A DNA stretch of 64,000 bases from Corynebacterium uropygiale. Its GTDB lineage: Bacteria; Actinomycetota; Actinomycetes; Mycobacteriales; Mycobacteriaceae. The position numbers and the translations under genes are program-made. Location: NCBI RefSeq assembly GCF_021568315.1, contig NZ_JAKGSI010000004.1, positions 1 through 64,000 of the forward strand, read 5' to 3'. Shown in pieces: positions 43,226 through 52,328 of the stretch. The stretch's first letter is position 1, and each line of letters starts with the position of its first letter. Under the pieces are notes generated by a model. That model worked only from the letters and a program-made list of their open reading frames with translations, was not told where the DNA came from and made no database searches.

Positions 43226-44827
43226 CTATCCTTCGCTGTGCTGGGCGGTGCGATCCGCCGGGGTGGTCGGGGAATCCTCGTAGTCGATGGTCGCGGTGCC
43301 AGCGGCCTGGCCCGACTGCAACCGGCGCACCAGGTCCGCGTGCGGGTTCCCCTCCGGCACGCCGATGGGGTACCGGCCGTCGAAGCAGGCGACGCACAGG
43401 TCCTCCCGCCGCTGGTGGCTCGCCTCCACCATCTGGTCGATGGACACGAAGCCCAGGCTGTCCGCGCCGATGGCCCGGCACACGGACTCCACCATCTTCT
43501 CCTCGCTGCGGGTATCACCCGCGTTCGCGATGAGCTCCCCGGGGCTGGCGAAGTCGATGCCGTAGAAGCACGGCCACTTCACCGGCGGGGAGGCAATCCG
43601 CACGTGGACCTCCGCGGCGCCCGCCTCCCGGAGCATCCGGATGAGGGCGCGCTGGGTGTTCCCGCGCACGATGGAGTCGTCGACAACAACGAGCTTCTTG
43701 CCCGCGATGACCTCCTTCAGCGGGTTGAGCTTCAGCCGGATGCCCAGCTGGCGGAGGGTCTGGGAAGGCTGGATGAACGTCCGGCCCACGTAGGCGTTCT
43801 TGACGAGGCCCTGCCCGAAGGGGATACCCGACTCCTGCGCGTAGCCGACGGCGGCGGGGGTGCCGGACTCGGGCACGGGGATGACGAGGTCGCCGTCGGC
43901 GGGGTACTCGCGCGCGAGGCGGCGGCCGATGTCGAGGCGGGTGGCGTTGACGGCGCGGCCGCGGATCGTGGAGTCCGGGCGGGCGAGGTACACGTACTCG
44001 AAGACGCAGCCCTTGTGGCGGGTCTCGGCGAAGCGCTCGGAGTAGACGCCGCCGGCGTCGACGGCCACCATTTCGCCGGGCTCGATCTCGCGCACGAAGC
44101 TGGCGCCCACGATGTCGAGGGCGCACGTCTCGGAAGCGACGACCCAGCCGCGCTCGAGGCGGCCGAGGCAGAGCGGCCGGATGCCCCACGGGTCGCGGGC
44201 CGCGTAGAGGGTGTTGCCATCGGTGAAGGTGAGGCAGAAGGCGCCCGTGATGCGCGGGAGGAGCTCCCGCGCGGAGTCGAGGAGGCTCACGCCGCTCGTC
44301 ATCTTCTCCGCGAGCAGCGCGGACATGACGGCCGTGTCGGAGCTCGCGGACTCGGGGTCGATGAGCCCGCGCTCTGCGGCCTCATCGTGGAGCTCCCGAT
44401 AATTGACGAGGTTGCCGTTATGGCAGAGCGCCACGTCCCCGCCCTCCGGGGTGGAACGGAACATGGGCTGCACGTTTTCCCAGTGCGTGCCGCCGGCCGT
44501 GGAGTAACGCGTGTGCCCGACGGCGACATCGCCCTGCAGGGCGCTCAGCGCGGACTCCTCAAACACCTGCGAGACCAGGCCCATGTCCTTGAAGACGACG
44601 ATGCTATCCCCATCGCCGACCGCAATCCCCGCGGCCTCCTGCCCACGGTGCTGCAGAGCAAAGAGGCCAAAGTAGGTGAGTTTTGCGACTTCTTCCCCGG
44701 GGGCCCATACCCCGAACACCCCGCATTCTTCGCGAGGTTCCTGCTCGCCCCGATCATCAAGATCGGGGTGAGGTGCAGAAGGCGGAGGGCACTTGGAGTC
44801 ACTTAACCGGCGGTCTTGAAATACCAC
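43226..44827 (-). CDS. purF: amidophosphoribosyltransferase
   Basis: PurF starts purine synthesis by converting PRPP and glutamine to phosphoribosylamine. The 533 residues include a propeptide-like N terminus, the Ntn nucleophile Cys in EECGVFGVWAP (about residue 35), the PRPP loop VVVDDSIVRGNT and cysteines near the C terminus that may belong to a cluster or disulfide site. The GTG start at 44827 is supported by minus-strand TAAACT ending 8 nt before it. Confidence 0.95.
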   Translation of the reverse strand: MVFQDRRLSDSKCPPPSAPHPDLDDRGEQEPREECGVFGVWAPGEEVAKLTYFGLFALQHRGQEAAGIAVGDGDSIVVFKDMGLVSQVFEESALSALQGDVAVGHTRYSTAGGTHWENVQPMFRSTPEGGDVALCHNGNLVNYRELHDEAAERGLIDPESASSDTAVMSALLAEKMTSGVSLLDSARELLPRITGAFCLTFTDGNTLYAARDPWGIRPLCLGRLERGWVVASETCALDIVGASFVREIEPGEMVAVDAGGVYSERFAETRHKGCVFEYVYLARPDSTIRGRAVNATRLDIGRRLAREYPADGDLVIPVPESGTPAAVGYAQESGIPFGQGLVKNAYVGRTFIQPSQTLRQLGIRLKLNPLKEVIAGKKLVVVDDSIVRGNTQRALIRMLREAGAAEVHVRIASPPVKWPCFYGIDFASPGELIANAGDTRSEEKMVESVCRAIGADSLGFVSIDQMVEASHQRREDLCVACFDGRYPIGVPEGNPHADLVRRLQSGQAAGTATIDYEDSPTTPADRTAQHSEG

Positions 44828-44833
44828 GTCGCC

Positions 44834-45232
44834 TTAGTTTACCCCCGGCGCTTCGTTGAGCCGAATAAGTGGGAGCCACCGCGCCACCTCTCCCGCGCGC
44901 GAGCCGCTCGCATCCACGCCCTGAGCAGTGGCGATGTCCTCGAACCCGCAGACAAGCCGGAGCCACGTCCGCGGATCGCACTCCACTACATTGGGTGGGG
45001 TTCCGCGCGTGTGCCGCGGCCCCTCGATGCACTGCACCGCCACATAAGGGGGGACGCGCACCTCGACGGAATGGCCCGGCGCGACGTCCGCGAGAGTGCG
45101 CGCCGAGCGGCGGACCGCATCGGCGACGGCCGCGCGCGGGGGGCGGGGAACGGACTGGTCGTCGTCGGCAATCCACTCCGCGATCGCGAGGAGCGCGCGA
45201 CGGGTGGCGGCGGGGTCGGAAGAAGAAGCCAT
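44834..45232 (-). CDS. sterol carrier protein-like (bacterial SCP orthologue) protein
   Basis: The 132-residue protein resembles the actinobacterial SCP-like family often found upstream of purF, with [26 protein letters not shown] (in part) and [11 protein letters not shown]. No ligand is known. The ATG at 45232 is chosen because minus-strand TATGCT ends 7 nt before it; the longer frame would overlap the divergent thioesterase gene. Confidence 0.75.
   Translation of the reverse strand: MASSSDPAATRRALLAIAEWIADDDQSVPRPPRAAVADAVRRSARTLADVAPGHSVEVRVPPYVAVQCIEGPRHTRGTPPNVVECDPRTWLRLVCGFEDIATAQGVDASGSRAGEVARWLPLIRLNEAPGVN
44836..44841 (-). promoter_or_regulatory. -10 box of a leaderless purF transcript
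   Basis: Minus-strand TAAACT (44841-44836) overlaps the stop codon of the SCP-like gene and ends 8 nt before the purF GTG. Confidence 0.45.
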
Positions 45233-45239
45233 GGACCCC

Positions 45240-45277
45240 AGCATAAGGACTGTCCTCCGTGCGCACGCTGCTACATT
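45240..45277. promoter_or_regulatory. divergent leaderless promoters of the SCP-like and thioesterase genes
   Basis: Minus-strand TATGCT (45245-45240) ends 7 nt before the ATG at 45232, and plus-strand TACATT (45272-45277) ends 7 nt before the ATG at 45285. The genes are only 52 bp apart. Confidence 0.5.
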
Positions 45278-45284
45278 GGCCTCC

Positions 45285-46280
45285 ATGACGAGTGAGCGTG
45301 AGAAGTCCCCCAGCCTGACCCTGCGGTTTATGGCCGCGCCGACGGACGTTCTCATGGCGGGCAGCCATGGGGTCTCCGGCGGGCGTGTGCTCGAGTGGAT
45401 CGATAAGGCGGCCTACGCCTGCGCCACCCAATGGTCTGGCACCTATTGCGTCACGGCGTACGTGGGGCACATCCATTTCACTCGGCCGATCCCCAGCGGG
45501 CACATGGTGGAGGTGCGCTCGCGGATCGCGATGACGGGGCGCAGCTCCATGCACATCGTCAACGAGGTCTTCTCCGCCGACCCTCGGGAGGGCAACTTCA
45601 CGCGCGCGTGCGACTGCCTCGTCATTTTCGTGGCCAAGGACACGGCCACGGGGAAGTCCACCCCGGTTCCCTCCTTCGTGCCGAGCACCTCCCAGGAGGA
45701 GGCCGCGCACGAGGCGGCGCTCTCGCGCATCGAGCTGCGCCAGGCCATCGAAGCGGAAATGGACAAGCAAACCTACGACGGCGAGTCCGAGGCGCCTCGA
45801 CTCATCCACCGCTTCCTCGCGAAGCCCACCGACATCAACTGGGGCGGCAACGTCCACGGCGGCACCGCCATGGAATGGATCGACGAGGCTGGCAGCGCCT
45901 GCACCATGGAGTGGTCGGGGGAGCACACCGTCGCCGTCTACGCGGGCGGCATCCGTTTTTATCGGCCGATTTCCATCGGCGATCTCATTGAGGTCGACGC
46001 CCGACTCATGCGCACCGACACCCGCTCCATGCAAATGAGCATCCACGTGCGCTCCGGCAGCCCCCGCGGCGGGCGCGAACACCTCCGAAAGGCGATCCAC
46101 GCGACCGTCGCCTACATCGGCATGGATCCCGACGGAAACCCCCTGCCCGCCCGCCAGTTCTACCCGCACACCGAGGAGGACCTCCGGCTCGCCGAGCACG
46201 CCACCATCCTGCGCAACCTCCGGGCGGAGTACTCGCCGAAGCCGCTCATCGCCATGTCCGAGGCGCGGCACATCGACTAG
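45285..46280 (+). CDS. double-hotdog acyl-CoA thioesterase
   Basis: The 331-residue protein consists of two tandem hotdog domains of the cytosolic acyl-CoA hydrolase (YciA/BACH) type. Each starts with a thioesterase motif: [19 protein letters not shown] (about residues 26-44) and [18 protein letters not shown] (about 190-207). It should release free fatty acids from CoA; chain length is unknown. It is convergent with the bacteriocin locus, overlapping by 4 nt. Confidence 0.9.
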   Translation: MTSEREKSPSLTLRFMAAPTDVLMAGSHGVSGGRVLEWIDKAAYACATQWSGTYCVTAYVGHIHFTRPIPSGHMVEVRSRIAMTGRSSMHIVNEVFSADPREGNFTRACDCLVIFVAKDTATGKSTPVPSFVPSTSQEEAAHEAALSRIELRQAIEAEMDKQTYDGESEAPRLIHRFLAKPTDINWGGNVHGGTAMEWIDEAGSACTMEWSGEHTVAVYAGGIRFYRPISIGDLIEVDARLMRTDTRSMQMSIHVRSGSPRGGREHLRKAIHATVAYIGMDPDGNPLPARQFYPHTEEDLRLAEHATILRNLRAEYSPKPLIAMSEARHID

Positions 46281-46639
46281 TCCGCGCCGGCCGCGCCGGG
46301 GGAGCCGGGGGAGCCGGGCCCCTCGCACAGGGCCTTATCCTGCGTATTCCCCAGCACCGCAATCCGCCGCGAGGACGTCTGGGCGCGCGCCCAGTCTCCC
46401 GCGCGCACGCAGCCGGAGTCCACGTAGGTGTGCCCGGTCACCGAGGAGCTGTGCGGGCGATCATTCTGGAAGTTCGACCACGTGCGCCCCGCGGAGGCCC
46501 CGTAGTCCCAGGTGCCGCCCTCGGGCGGGTGGACGGAGAAGGACCCCTCCTCGCCGCCGGCGGTCATGCAGTACGTGCCGGCGCCCAGCACGACGACCAC
46601 CGCGCCCGCCACGCTCCACGCCACAGTCTTCTTCGTCAT
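46277..46639 (-). CDS. lactococcin 972 family bacteriocin, second copy
   Basis: The 120-residue precursor has a hydrophobic N-terminal secretion signal (about residues 8-28) and the lactococcin-972 pattern GGTWDYG, GRTWSNFQ, HSSSVTGHTYVDSGC and WARAQTSS. Relatives inhibit septum formation by binding lipid II. After the last Cys it ends in a Gly/Pro/Ser/Ala-rich tail that other members lack. It overlaps the upstream ATPase gene by 4 nt, so it is the last gene of the operon. Whether it is a second toxin or an immunity-like decoy cannot be told. Confidence 0.82.
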   Translation of the reverse strand: MTKKTVAWSVAGAVVVVLGAGTYCMTAGGEEGSFSVHPPEGGTWDYGASAGRTWSNFQNDRPHSSSVTGHTYVDSGCVRAGDWARAQTSSRRIAVLGNTQDKALCEGPGSPGSPGAAGAD

Positions 46640-47289
46640 TGGCTGATCGCCACCTTTCTATCGCAGTGATCTGCTGCCCACGGGTCATGGCTCACCATGA
46701 GGACGGCTGCCCCCTGCTCCGCGCAGCGGGCCAATTGGTCAAGCACGAGCGCCGCGTTCTCCCGATCGAGGGATGCCGTCGGCTCGTCCGCGAGAATGAT
46801 CGACGGCCGACGCACGAGCACGCGCGCCACGGCGACGCGCTGCTGCTCGCCGCCACTCAGCTGATAGACGACGTCCTTCTGCCGCCCGCCGAGCCCAACG
46901 ATCTCCAGCGCCTCGTCGATGCGCCGGCGGTTGCGCCCCACTCCCCCGCGCGCGCACGCGAGGGCCACGTTCTCCTCGACCGTGTCGTTATCGATGAGAG
47001 CGTAGTCCTGGAACAGGTAGCCGATGTCGTGGCGGCGCACCCGCATCCTCGCGCGCGCGGAGGCGCGCGTCAGATCCGCGCCGAGGAGGGACAGCGAACC
47101 GCCGTCGAGAGTATCGAGCAGACCGACACAATTGAGCAGCGTGCTCTTGCCGCAGCCGGACGGGCCGGTGAGGCAGACGCGCTCGCCGGCGTCGACGCGG
47201 AGGGACACCCCCTCCCACAGGGTGCGTGCCGTGCGCGCGGGGCCCACCTTTTTAGTTGCATCTTTCACGTCAATGAGTGGAGTAGTCAC
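46636..47289 (-). CDS. bacteriocin-associated ABC transporter ATP-binding protein
   Basis: The 217-residue ATPase has Walker [10 protein letters not shown], signature LSGGEQQRV, Walker B SIILADEPTASLD and H-loop VSHDPWA, like LolD/MacB-type proteins. It pairs with the adjacent large membrane protein, as in the lcn972 locus, where the pair is thought to give immunity or export. Confidence 0.92.
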   Translation of the reverse strand: MTTPLIDVKDATKKVGPARTARTLWEGVSLRVDAGERVCLTGPSGCGKSTLLNCVGLLDTLDGGSLSLLGADLTRASARARMRVRRHDIGYLFQDYALIDNDTVEENVALACARGGVGRNRRRIDEALEIVGLGGRQKDVVYQLSGGEQQRVAVARVLVRRPSIILADEPTASLDRENAALVLDQLARCAEQGAAVLMVSHDPWAADHCDRKVAISQ

Positions 47290-47293
47290 AGGT

Positions 47294-49330
47294 TTACCTC
47301 CGAGTCTGAACGAGCTGCTGAGTGCCCGGGCGGCGCAGCACGAGCGCGGTCACGGGGAGAGAACTGAGCGCCACGATGAGCAGGGTCCACACCCACGTGG
47401 CAGGGGACACGGTGAACTGGGCGATGAGCGTGGGATCGGCGGCGCCGGAGAGCGCCCCGCCGTCCGTCCACGCGCGCACGAGGGATCCGCGATACCAGAG
47501 GAACCACCCCGCGATGGCGAGGACGGCGAGCTCCGCGACGCCCAGCACCGCGTAGACGCGCCACGGTCGGCGCCCGTGGACGACGTACGCGCGGAGCTTC
47601 TGGTGCAGAACCTTGAGGCACGCGAGCCACAGTGCGATCGCCACGATGAGGATGAGCACCACCGCGGCCACGGTGCCGCCCAGGTAGACCCACGTAATCC
47701 TGCCCATCTCCTGGTGGTGCGAGGCCCAGGACTGGCTCATGAGATCGCCCGTGCGGATGAAGGAGCCCACCTCGGGGTCGCGCTGGAGATCCATGATGTC
47801 GTCATAGGAGGTGAAGAGGAGGTGTCGGGTACTCATCTGCGCGACGATGGTGCGGCTCGACATGAGGAGGTTGTCATTCGGGAACACGACCACGATGGGG
47901 TCCGGCGCATCGGCGCGGTTCATCCACTCCGAGTCACCGACCTCCCACGTGAAGGCCGAGCTGCTCCCCGCCGCGTACGTGTGCGGCCGGGCCGAGGCCG
48001 CGCTGAGATTGTCGGAGCCAATGGGGACGGCAGAGAGATCGACGTCCGGCGCGAGCGAATCCGGCGTGAAGAGCAGCGGATCCCCGTGCGGGCCGGCCTC
48101 CTCGTACGCGCGGAGGAGTTCGCCGCGCAGAGATCGGTGCGCAGCAGCGTCGTTGAGGATGAGGACATCGCGGTCGAGGTGCGCCGGCGGGATGTCCGAA
48201 GCGAAGTGGTGCTGCGTGAGGAGGACCCGACCGCTCGCGGACAGCTCCCGCACGCGCGCGGCGAGGGCCTCGCGGGTGTCGTCGAGATCCTCCAAGCCGC
48301 GCGCACCGGAGAGGGAGGTGGAGTAGGCCTCCGGCGCGGCGGCCCACTCATCTTTCTCTGAGTGTTGGAGCGCCCACTCCCCGCTGTAATTGATGAGCCC
48401 AATGAGTAAGGAGGCCACCGCCACGGCCGCCCCGGCGCGGACGACCACCATCCCGGTGAGTACCGTGCGCGCGGGGAGCCTGCCGGCGAGGAGCGCCGTC
48501 GTGCTCTCGCAGCGGATGAGCGCGACGCCCAGCGCCACCGCGATGATCGTCGCCGCGAGCGCCACCCCGACGAAGACGCCGGACCACTCCAGCCACTGGA
48601 GGGTCGACGCCGCGTTGGTGAGAAGGACCGTCGTGAGGACGAGGAGCACGAGTGCCCCGGCGAGGATCGCGTAGAGGCGGCCCGCCCCGTGCGCGAGGAC
48701 GTGGGCGACGCTGCGCCACCAGGATGAGCCGTGGAGTCGGCGGACGGCGTCCGCGCGCGCGTCGACGAGAACACCAATGAACCCGACCGCCACGCAGAAG
48801 CCCACCGTGAGCGTGAGCAGCGTGCCCAGCGCTGTGCCCGAGAGAAGATAGGCGCCGGTCTGGCTCTGGAGCGCCGTGGTGGGGATGCCTTGCGCGCGGG
48901 CGTAGTCTTCGACGGCCGCGCGGAAGTCTTCGCCCCCGGTGAGCTCGAAGATCTGGCGATACTCCCCGTGCGGGAGGTCAGTGAGGGGGGCGAAGCGCAG
49001 CGCAGGGGTGCCCGGGAAGCCACGATAGGGCGTGTGCATCCACTGGTCGACGGCCGGCCCCGCCCCATAGACCGTGCGCCCCTCCGGGGTGGGGATCTCC
49101 ACGAAGAGGGACTCCCCATGCGCGCGGGCGAGGCCCTCGAGGTCGCGGAGGATCTCCTCCGAGGGGCGGCCGCTCTGCGCCCACGTCTGGAAAGCCAGGG
49201 AGGAGCGCACCCCCGGGTACTCCTCCTGCTGGAGGGTGGTGGCCGCCCACCACCCGAGGAGAACACCGACGACCACAGCCATGCACACCGCGCAGTAAAT
49301 AAGAACGGAGCCCTTGATGCGTAGCCGCAT
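47294..49330 (-). CDS. bacteriocin-associated integral membrane protein (DUF1430)
   Basis: The 678-residue protein has one N-terminal helix (about 9-29), an extracellular part, a cluster of helices (about 155-310), a second large extracellular domain and three C-terminal helices (about 555-660), the FtsX/MacB-like permease layout. It is the usual partner of lactococcin-972 genes. It lies 4 nt before the ATPase gene, consistent with an immunity/transport complex. Confidence 0.88.
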   Translation of the reverse strand: MRLRIKGSVLIYCAVCMAVVVGVLLGWWAATTLQQEEYPGVRSSLAFQTWAQSGRPSEEILRDLEGLARAHGESLFVEIPTPEGRTVYGAGPAVDQWMHTPYRGFPGTPALRFAPLTDLPHGEYRQIFELTGGEDFRAAVEDYARAQGIPTTALQSQTGAYLLSGTALGTLLTLTVGFCVAVGFIGVLVDARADAVRRLHGSSWWRSVAHVLAHGAGRLYAILAGALVLLVLTTVLLTNAASTLQWLEWSGVFVGVALAATIIAVALGVALIRCESTTALLAGRLPARTVLTGMVVVRAGAAVAVASLLIGLINYSGEWALQHSEKDEWAAAPEAYSTSLSGARGLEDLDDTREALAARVRELSASGRVLLTQHHFASDIPPAHLDRDVLILNDAAAHRSLRGELLRAYEEAGPHGDPLLFTPDSLAPDVDLSAVPIGSDNLSAASARPHTYAAGSSSAFTWEVGDSEWMNRADAPDPIVVVFPNDNLLMSSRTIVAQMSTRHLLFTSYDDIMDLQRDPEVGSFIRTGDLMSQSWASHHQEMGRITWVYLGGTVAAVVLILIVAIALWLACLKVLHQKLRAYVVHGRRPWRVYAVLGVAELAVLAIAGWFLWYRGSLVRAWTDGGALSGAADPTLIAQFTVSPATWVWTLLIVALSSLPVTALVLRRPGTQQLVQTRR

Positions 49331-49395
49331 AAAAAGCCTTTCTAATGAAGAGGAGCAGAGCGGACTTGTCCGCCCTGCTCTTCTCAGCTCATCAG

Positions 49396-49689
49396 TTACA
49401 GTGTGCAGAACCGATAGTATGCACCATCAGCACCTGGGAGATACTTCGAGTGCGATTGGGCACGAGCCCAGACATTCGGTGCTACACAACCGGAATCAAC
49501 ATACTGGTGACCTTGCACCGAAGACCCATGAGCAGCCGTGGGATGGAAGAAATTCGACCATACCCTGCCACCAGAATTACCATGGTCCCATTCGCCACCG
49601 GCCACTGCTTCGGCAGAAGCGACTCCCGCCCCTACTAGGCAACAACTCATGACACCAACGAGGATTTGTTTTGCAAATCTGCTACGCAT
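49396..49689 (-). CDS. lactococcin 972 family bacteriocin, first copy
   Basis: The 97-residue precursor has a clear signal peptide (cleavage about ASAEA|VAGG) and the mature motif set GGEWDHGNSGGRVWSNFF, HGSSVQGHQYVDSGC and WARAQSHS, ending with a Cys three residues from the end. It is about the length of lactococcin 972. The gene is poorer in G+C than the surrounding operon. The ATG has AAGGGG 4 nt upstream, and an inverted repeat lies just before it. Confidence 0.88.
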   Translation of the reverse strand: MRSRFAKQILVGVMSCCLVGAGVASAEAVAGGEWDHGNSGGRVWSNFFHPTAAHGSSVQGHQYVDSGCVAPNVWARAQSHSKYLPGADGAYYRFCTL

Positions 49690-49703
49690 TTCACCCCTTA
49701 CCT

Positions 49704-49733
49704 TAGCGTAACGACTGACATTAAATTACGCTA
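49704..49733 (-). promoter_or_regulatory. inverted repeat upstream of the bacteriocin operon
   Basis: TAGCGTAA (49704-49711) and TTACGCTA (49726-49733) are perfect 8-bp complements separated by 14 AT-rich bases, 15 bp before the bacteriocin ATG. Its place overlapping the expected promoter suggests an operator. No regulator gene is adjacent. Confidence 0.45.
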
Positions 49734-49784
49734 TCACAGGTAAGGACTTCCTGTACCGATTGGTAATATTAATCACACACGGAC

Positions 49785-49815
49785 GCCGGCCCCGAGCGCT
49801 GTGCTCGGGGCCGGC
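49785..49815. terminator. GC-rich hairpin downstream of dctA
   Basis: GCCGGCCCCGAGC and GCTCGGGGCCGGC are perfect 13-bp complements with a 5-nt loop. There is no clear T run. It lies between the end of dctA and the bacteriocin promoter and probably insulates them. Confidence 0.6.
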
Positions 49816-49835
49816 GGGAAAGCGTCGTGCGTGCG

Positions 49836-49890
49836 CGCGGGGCCGCGCGGGGCCGCGCGGGCGGGCGCGCGGGCGGGCGCGCGGGCGGGT
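49836..49890. repeat. GC-only tandem repeat
   Basis: GGGGCCGCGC is repeated and then GCGCGCGGGCGG occurs three times in direct succession, immediately downstream of the dctA stop. No function is evident; such tracts can vary in length. Confidence 0.6.
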
Positions 49891-49892
49891 GT

Positions 49893-51338
49893 TTAGCGCT
49901 TGTAGGCGTCGAGGTCCACCTGCGGGGTCGGCTGCAGACGATCCTGCGCGGGGTTGACCACGGAGGGGCTGCGGCGGAAGCTGCCGGGCTTGTCGTCGTC
50001 GTCCTGCGGGACGTAGGGGATCTTGCCGTCGAGGACATCGCGGCAGCGCTGCTTGTCGAGGGTACCGGTCCACTTGCCGACGAGGATGGTGGCGATGGAG
50101 TTGCCAGCGAAGTTCGTCAGGGCGCGGGCCTCGGACATGAACTTGTCGATGCCCATGACGAAGGCGACGCCGCCCAGGAGCTCAGCGTGCTGCGATTGGA
50201 GGCCGGCGGCGAGGGTCGCGAGGCCAGCGCCAGAGACGCCGGCTGCACCCTTGGACGCGATGATCATGACGACCAGCATGCCGATCTGCTCCCCGATGCT
50301 CAGCGGGGTGTGCATGGCGTTGGCGATGAAGATCGCCGACATGGTGAGGTAGATGGCGGTGCCGTCGAGGTTGAAGGAGTAGCCCGTCGGGACAACGATG
50401 CCCACCGTCGACTTGTCGACGCCCACGTGCTCCATCTTGCGCATGAGGTTGGGCAGCGCGGACTCGGAGGAGGAGGTCGCGAAGATGAGGAGGAACTCCC
50501 GGCCCAGGTACTTCATGAGCTTGAAGACATTGAGGCCGGTGAACACGTAGAGCACCAGGCCCAGCACGCCAAAGATGAAGATGATGCAGGTGATGTAGAA
50601 GGCGAGCATGAGCATCGCGAGCTGGAGAACCACGCCCCAGCCAGACTTGCCGACGGCCGCAGCCATGGCGCCAAACGCGCCCACCGGGGCCAGCCACAGG
50701 ATCCAGGTGAGGATCTTGAAGACCAGCTTCTGGAGGTGGGCAACGAAGCTGAGGATCGGCTCACCCTTGGAGCCCATGGTCTGCACCGCGAAGCCGACGA
50801 CGAGCGCCGTGGCCAGCACCTGCAGGATGTTGCCCGAGACGAAGCCGCTGAAGAAGGTGTTCGGGACGATGTCCAGGAGCATCGCGGAGAGCCCGCCGCC
50901 CGAGGAGCCGTGGCTCGCGGAGTCACCCACGAGGTGCTTGACCGCCTCTTCCGAGGGGGAGATATTCGTTCCCGTGCCGGGGTGGACGAAGTTCCCCACC
51001 ACCAGGCCGATCGCCAGGGCGAAGGTGGACATCGTGATGAAGTACGCCAAGGCCATTCCGCCGGCCTTACCAACCGTGGCCGCCGAGCGCACCGAGCCAA
51101 TACCCAGCACAATAGTGCAGAAGATCACCGGCGTGATGATCATCTTGATCATCTTGATGAACCAGGTGCCCAGGAACTCAAAGTTCACGGCCACGCCCGG
51201 GGCCGTCACACCCAAGGTAATACCCGCCACGATGGCGATAATCACACCAATATAGAGCCAGTGCGTGCGATCCTTACGGGGCTTCTTCGGCTCAGCGATC
51301 CGTGGGCCGCTCGAGCGAGACGTGTAGGACTCAGCCAT
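49893..51338 (-). CDS. dctA: dicarboxylate/cation symporter (DAACS family)
   Basis: The 481-residue carrier shows the family topology and motifs: KMIITPVIFCTIVLGIGSV, the Ser-rich loop ATSSSESALPNLMRKM, the transport motif PTGYSFNLDGTAIYLT and the SKGAAGVSGAG loop. It closely resembles C. glutamicum DctA, which takes up succinate, fumarate and malate with protons. Glutamate transport is the alternative. The N- and C-terminal tails are hydrophilic. Confidence 0.9.
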   Translation of the reverse strand: MAESYTSRSSGPRIAEPKKPRKDRTHWLYIGVIIAIVAGITLGVTAPGVAVNFEFLGTWFIKMIKMIITPVIFCTIVLGIGSVRSAATVGKAGGMALAYFITMSTFALAIGLVVGNFVHPGTGTNISPSEEAVKHLVGDSASHGSSGGGLSAMLLDIVPNTFFSGFVSGNILQVLATALVVGFAVQTMGSKGEPILSFVAHLQKLVFKILTWILWLAPVGAFGAMAAAVGKSGWGVVLQLAMLMLAFYITCIIFIFGVLGLVLYVFTGLNVFKLMKYLGREFLLIFATSSSESALPNLMRKMEHVGVDKSTVGIVVPTGYSFNLDGTAIYLTMSAIFIANAMHTPLSIGEQIGMLVVMIIASKGAAGVSGAGLATLAAGLQSQHAELLGGVAFVMGIDKFMSEARALTNFAGNSIATILVGKWTGTLDKQRCRDVLDGKIPYVPQDDDDKPGSFRRSPSVVNPAQDRLQPTPQVDLDAYKR

Positions 51339-51460
51339 TGCTCCTCAATTCTTCCGTTACGCGCCGCCGCACCGGCGCTAGACGTCGCCCCTCGTCCCGT
51401 GATGAGCGTGGGCGGATCGGCACGGCGATCAGGCGATCACGTCACGGACGAACGGTAGGT

Positions 51461-51488
51461 CACACTCAATATTTCTCTACCGAGTGTC
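51461..51488. promoter_or_regulatory. inverted repeat between dctA and the ABC permease gene
   Basis: ACACTC (51462-51467) and GAGTGT (51482-51487) enclose an AT-rich 14-nt spacer. It could be a regulator site for dctA or a weak terminator for the permease gene. Confidence 0.3.
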
Positions 51489-51536
51489 ATGAGACAACTC
51501 CTTTTGGCGCCCGCGTGTTACCCGGCTCTCTTTTTA

Positions 51537-52328
51537 TCAGGGGGTTTTCCCACGTCGCCTGCTCCGCTCCCGCAGAACCCCCAGAAAAACCAACCCCGCG
51601 GTGATAACGAACACATATATTAGGGCGCCAGTCCTCCCCCATGCAGGGGTAAGGGCGACGCTCTGGCCCGTTGCCCACACTCCGTTCAAAAATGGCATCC
51701 ACGGCAGGATTCGTGCTCCACCCGGAAGAAGGGCAACCGAGTTCTCCACCAACAAGGCCCAGAGCAATAACAGAGCCACCGCGCTCGACGGACGCCCGAT
51801 CATCGCCCCCAGGCCCACCCCCGCCCCACAGGCAAGCGCCGCCCACACGGGGACCGACCACACGAGCCGCGCGCTGACCGTCGAGAAGAGATCCACCGAT
51901 CCATACACCTCCGGGCTCACCCAGGGCAGGACCAGGAGCACCACCAGGGTGCTCAACCACAGCGACACCGCCGCGACGCCACCCCACCACAGCCAGCGCC
52001 CCAGGACATCAGCCAACGCCGAGGGTAGCGCGCGTCGATAGAGCTCCCCGGCCGGGCCGCGCCCGACGGAGGCCTGCGCATAGGCAGCGCCCGAGGCGAA
52101 GACGAGCACCCCCAGGAAGACAATCCAATACGTGGCGTTGTCCTCTCCCATGGGCTGGACGTGGAGCAGTCCTCCCGTATGGGAGAGGCGCTCGGACACC
52201 AGGGCCACGCCCACGGTGAGCAGGAGGGGAAGAGCCACCGCCATGGGGAGGATGATTCGCCACATCACCTGTCCCCCACCAGTTCGATAGGCTTCCGCCC
52301 GAGCACTTCGAGCAATGAGGCGAATCAT
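51537..52328 (-). CDS. ABC transporter permease, small exporter type
   Basis: The 263-residue protein has about six hydrophobic segments (near residues 22-42, 62-80, 105-128, 150-172, 178-200 and 230-250) and no clear family motif. It overlaps the ATPase gene upstream by 4 nt (ATGA), so the two form a transporter of the ABC-2-like drug or peptide exporter kind. Substrate is unknown. Confidence 0.75.
   Translation of the reverse strand: MIRLIARSARAEAYRTGGGQVMWRIILPMAVALPLLLTVGVALVSERLSHTGGLLHVQPMGEDNATYWIVFLGVLVFASGAAYAQASVGRGPAGELYRRALPSALADVLGRWLWWGGVAAVSLWLSTLVVLLVLPWVSPEVYGSVDLFSTVSARLVWSVPVWAALACGAGVGLGAMIGRPSSAVALLLLWALLVENSVALLPGGARILPWMPFLNGVWATGQSVALTPAWGRTGALIYVFVITAGLVFLGVLRERSRRRGKTP

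Noticed and set aside
43216..43518. Upstream extension of purM
   Set aside because: It lies wholly inside purF in another frame and is low-complexity; purM starts at 43215.
49836..49890. Short GC tandem repeat as a CRISPR array
   Set aside because: Units are contiguous without spacers and no cas genes are present. No CRISPR array was seen anywhere in the window.
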